Shown here: positions 4,859 through 6,629 of the stretch, in pieces
Layout of the letters: every line of letters starts with the position of its first letter
Numbering within the stretch: position 1 is the stretch's first letter
NCBI GenBank assembly: GCA_007116525.1
Contig: SKIH01000042.1
Span: 1 to 6,629 of the forward strand
Source of the DNA: Bacilli bacterium
GTDB taxonomy: Bacteria; Bacillota_I; Bacilli_A; RF39; UBA660
Direction of reading: 5' to 3'
Length of the DNA: 6,629 nucleotides
The notes under the pieces: model-generated
Seen by the model: the letters and a program-made list of their open reading frames with translations, nothing else
The model's database searches: none
What the model was told of the DNA's origin: nothing
Translations under genes and position numbers: made by a program

Positions 4859-6622
4859 ATGTTAGGAAAAATTGTTGGATTAGAAAGAAATACTGTCTTT
4901 TTAAAGTTAAATATTGATTTAGAAAAATTTCAGAGTTTAGTAAACTTGCATGTGGTAATGGAACAAGGTGATGATAAAATCATCGGTGAAATTGCTGATA
5001 TCGTTGATGGGGTTGCTAAAATCAATTTATTAGGAGAAATTTTTAACAATGAGTTTGTTTATGGGGTTATTCATAAACCTTCTTTTGGAGCGAGTGTAAG
5101 ATTAATTTCAAAAGAAAAAGTAGGGATGATTATATCATCATCTAATTATCATGAAATGCATGATATTAAAATTGGAAAAAGTTCCGTTTATAAAGATGTA
5201 GAAGTTAATGCTAATATAAATCAACTATTTGCAAATCATTTTGCAATTTTCGGTTCAACTGGTAGTGGTAAATCGTGTAGTGTTGCTAGAATTTTTCAAA
5301 ATCTTTTCGAAAAAAAACAACATAAAGCAAGAAATGCGAATATAGTAATATTTGATGCATATGGGGAGTATCACACTGCTTTTGAGCATTTTAATAAAGA
5401 AAATCCTGAAATAAATTTCAAGGCATATACTACAAATACAAAATTTGGTAATTCTGAAATAATGAAAATACCGTTATGGTTGTTATCAGTTGATGATATT
5501 TGTTTGCTTTTAGGGGCAGAACGTCATACTCAAATACCGATTGTTGAAAAAGCGTTGAAATTAGTTACGGTTTTTTCTAAGAGGGATGAAAAATCACAAA
5601 AGCAAAAAGAAGATATTATTTCAAGAGCAATTTTAGATATACTTTCATCAGGTAGGCCACCAGCGCAGATCAGAGACCAGATTTATAGTGTTTTATCTAC
5701 TTACAATACTAAAGACTTAAGTCTAGAATCAATCATTTTTCAACCGGGTTATTCAAGACCAATAAAACAATTATTACAACTTGATGCTTCAGGTAAAATT
5801 AGAGAAATGGAAGCAGTATCGGAGTTTTTTACTAAGTTTTTACAAGAAGAAGTGAACTTAGTTTTACCTGATGGAAGTTTTAAATATACTTTATCTGATT
5901 TAAAAGATGCATTTGATTTTGCATTGATTTCAGAAGGTGTTTTGAAAAGTGACAAGGTTTATGATGATGCAAATATGCTTAAAGTTAGACTTCATTCATT
6001 AGTTAATGGGGATTACAACGTTTATTTCGATATGCCTGAATTTGTTACAAAGGAACAGTACTTAAAAGATTTATTTACTGCTTTGAATGGACAAAAAGCA
6101 CAAATTATAAACTTTAATATCAACTATATAGATGATAGATTTGCTAAAACTATAGTTAAGATTTATTCGAAGCTAATATTTGATTATGCTAAAGATTCTG
6201 ACTCTAGAGGTGAGTCGCCGTATCACTTAGTTCTTGAAGAGGCACATAGATATGTTCAAAATGATAATGATATTCATCTTCTTGGTTATAATATATTTGA
6301 TCGTATTACTAAAGAGGGTAGAAAATATGGAGTTATTTTAGGTCTTATTTCACAAAGGCCTTCAGAACTTTCGGAAACTTCACTATCACAGTGTAATAAC
6401 TTTTTAATATTCAAAATGTTACATCCAAAAGATATTGAACATATTAGACATATGGTTCCTAATATAACAGAAGAAATCATGTCGATGATTAGGATATTAC
6501 AACCAGGAACATGTGTTGGATTCGGACTGGCATTTAAAGTTCCGGTTCTAATAAAATTCGATATGCCAAACCCAGAACCCTCAAGTAGCAGTTCAAATGT
6601 TATTAAAGGGTGGTTTCAATAA
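4859..6622 (+). CDS. HerA-like hexameric ATPase (FtsK/HerA superfamily DNA translocase)
   Basis: Ring-forming P-loop motor related to archaeal HerA, which pumps DNA together with a nuclease partner. Residues 1 to about 85 resemble the HAS barrel (MLGKIVGLERNTVFLKLNID start). Walker A is GSTGSGKS at 132-139 (Lys138, Ser139), followed by the HerA-typical FDAYGEYHTAF (165-175). An insert of mostly helices spans about 220-400. Walker B is HLVLEEAH at 456-463 with Glu460/Glu461; then EGRKYG (486-491) and SQRPSE (498-503), the conserved sensor and arginine region, and QPGTCVGFG (548-556). All motor residues are present and the length, 587, suits the family, so it should be active. A run of five serines (575-579) leads to a short tail ending GWFQ. 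Relatives pair with NurA in repair or with SIR2 or DUF4297-type effectors in anti-phage defence. No partner is seen upstream, and only 7 bases remain downstream, so its role is open. Confidence 0.92.
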   Translation: MLGKIVGLERNTVFLKLNIDLEKFQSLVNLHVVMEQGDDKIIGEIADIVDGVAKINLLGEIFNNEFVYGVIHKPSFGASVRLISKEKVGMIISSSNYHEMHDIKIGKSSVYKDVEVNANINQLFANHFAIFGSTGSGKSCSVARIFQNLFEKKQHKARNANIVIFDAYGEYHTAFEHFNKENPEINFKAYTTNTKFGNSEIMKIPLWLLSVDDICLLLGAERHTQIPIVEKALKLVTVFSKRDEKSQKQKEDIISRAILDILSSGRPPAQIRDQIYSVLSTYNTKDLSLESIIFQPGYSRPIKQLLQLDASGKIREMEAVSEFFTKFLQEEVNLVLPDGSFKYTLSDLKDAFDFALISEGVLKSDKVYDDANMLKVRLHSLVNGDYNVYFDMPEFVTKEQYLKDLFTALNGQKAQIINFNINYIDDRFAKTIVKIYSKLIFDYAKDSDSRGESPYHLVLEEAHRYVQNDNDIHLLGYNIFDRITKEGRKYGVILGLISQRPSELSETSLSQCNNFLIFKMLHPKDIEHIRHMVPNITEEIMSMIRILQPGTCVGFGLAFKVPVLIKFDMPNPEPSSSSSNVIKGWFQ

Positions 6623-6629
6623 AAATAAA

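Overview
The window is an AT-rich bacterial segment that fits the Bacilli/Mollicutes side of the Firmicutes. The evidence is a lysine- and asparagine-rich proteome, AAGGAGG-type ribosome binding sites, TATAAT promoters and a YqeG-YqeH gene pair. TGA is used as a stop (end of yqeG) and every Trp read is TGG, so this is the standard bacterial code, not the Mycoplasma code. A lineage such as Acholeplasmatales, RF39 or Erysipelotrichales is possible but is inference only.

Layout. (1) 3-476: the 3' part of rplT (ribosomal protein L20), whose C-terminus carries three 11-residue Lys/Ala/Pro repeats and a small Rho_N/SAP-like domain; a hairpin terminator follows. (2) 535-1525: about 1 kb with no intact gene. 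It holds what look like the remains of an accessory locus: a frameshifted fragment with the active-site signature of a papain-like (C1) cysteine peptidase, then the C-terminal part of a radical SAM/SPASM protein that has lost its catalytic core. (3) 1526-2317: an intact SpoU/TrmH-family RNA 2'-O-ribose methyltransferase. (4) A two-way terminator, then a convergent metallophosphoesterase on the minus strand (2353-3186). (5) A 97-bp divergent promoter region with a 12-bp palindrome at the -35 position. (6) An overlapping pair, yqeG (HAD phosphatase) and yqeH (circularly permuted GTPase of 30S assembly), closed by a terminator. (7) 4859-6622: a HerA-like hexameric ATPase with its own promoter; the window ends 7 bases later, so any partner gene is out of view.

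How they work together. L20, the TrmH-family enzyme and YqeH all belong to ribosome structure, modification or assembly. In Bacillus subtilis a TrmH-family gene (ysgA) lies in the same general region as the infC-rpmI-rplT operon, so the decayed peptidase/radical SAM block looks like an insertion into a core translation neighbourhood that has since been lost. I see no CRISPR array, insertion sequence, tRNA or rRNA. The most interesting parts are the decayed locus, the L20 fusion and the HerA-like ATPase at the right edge, whose family includes the motor subunits of several anti-phage systems.
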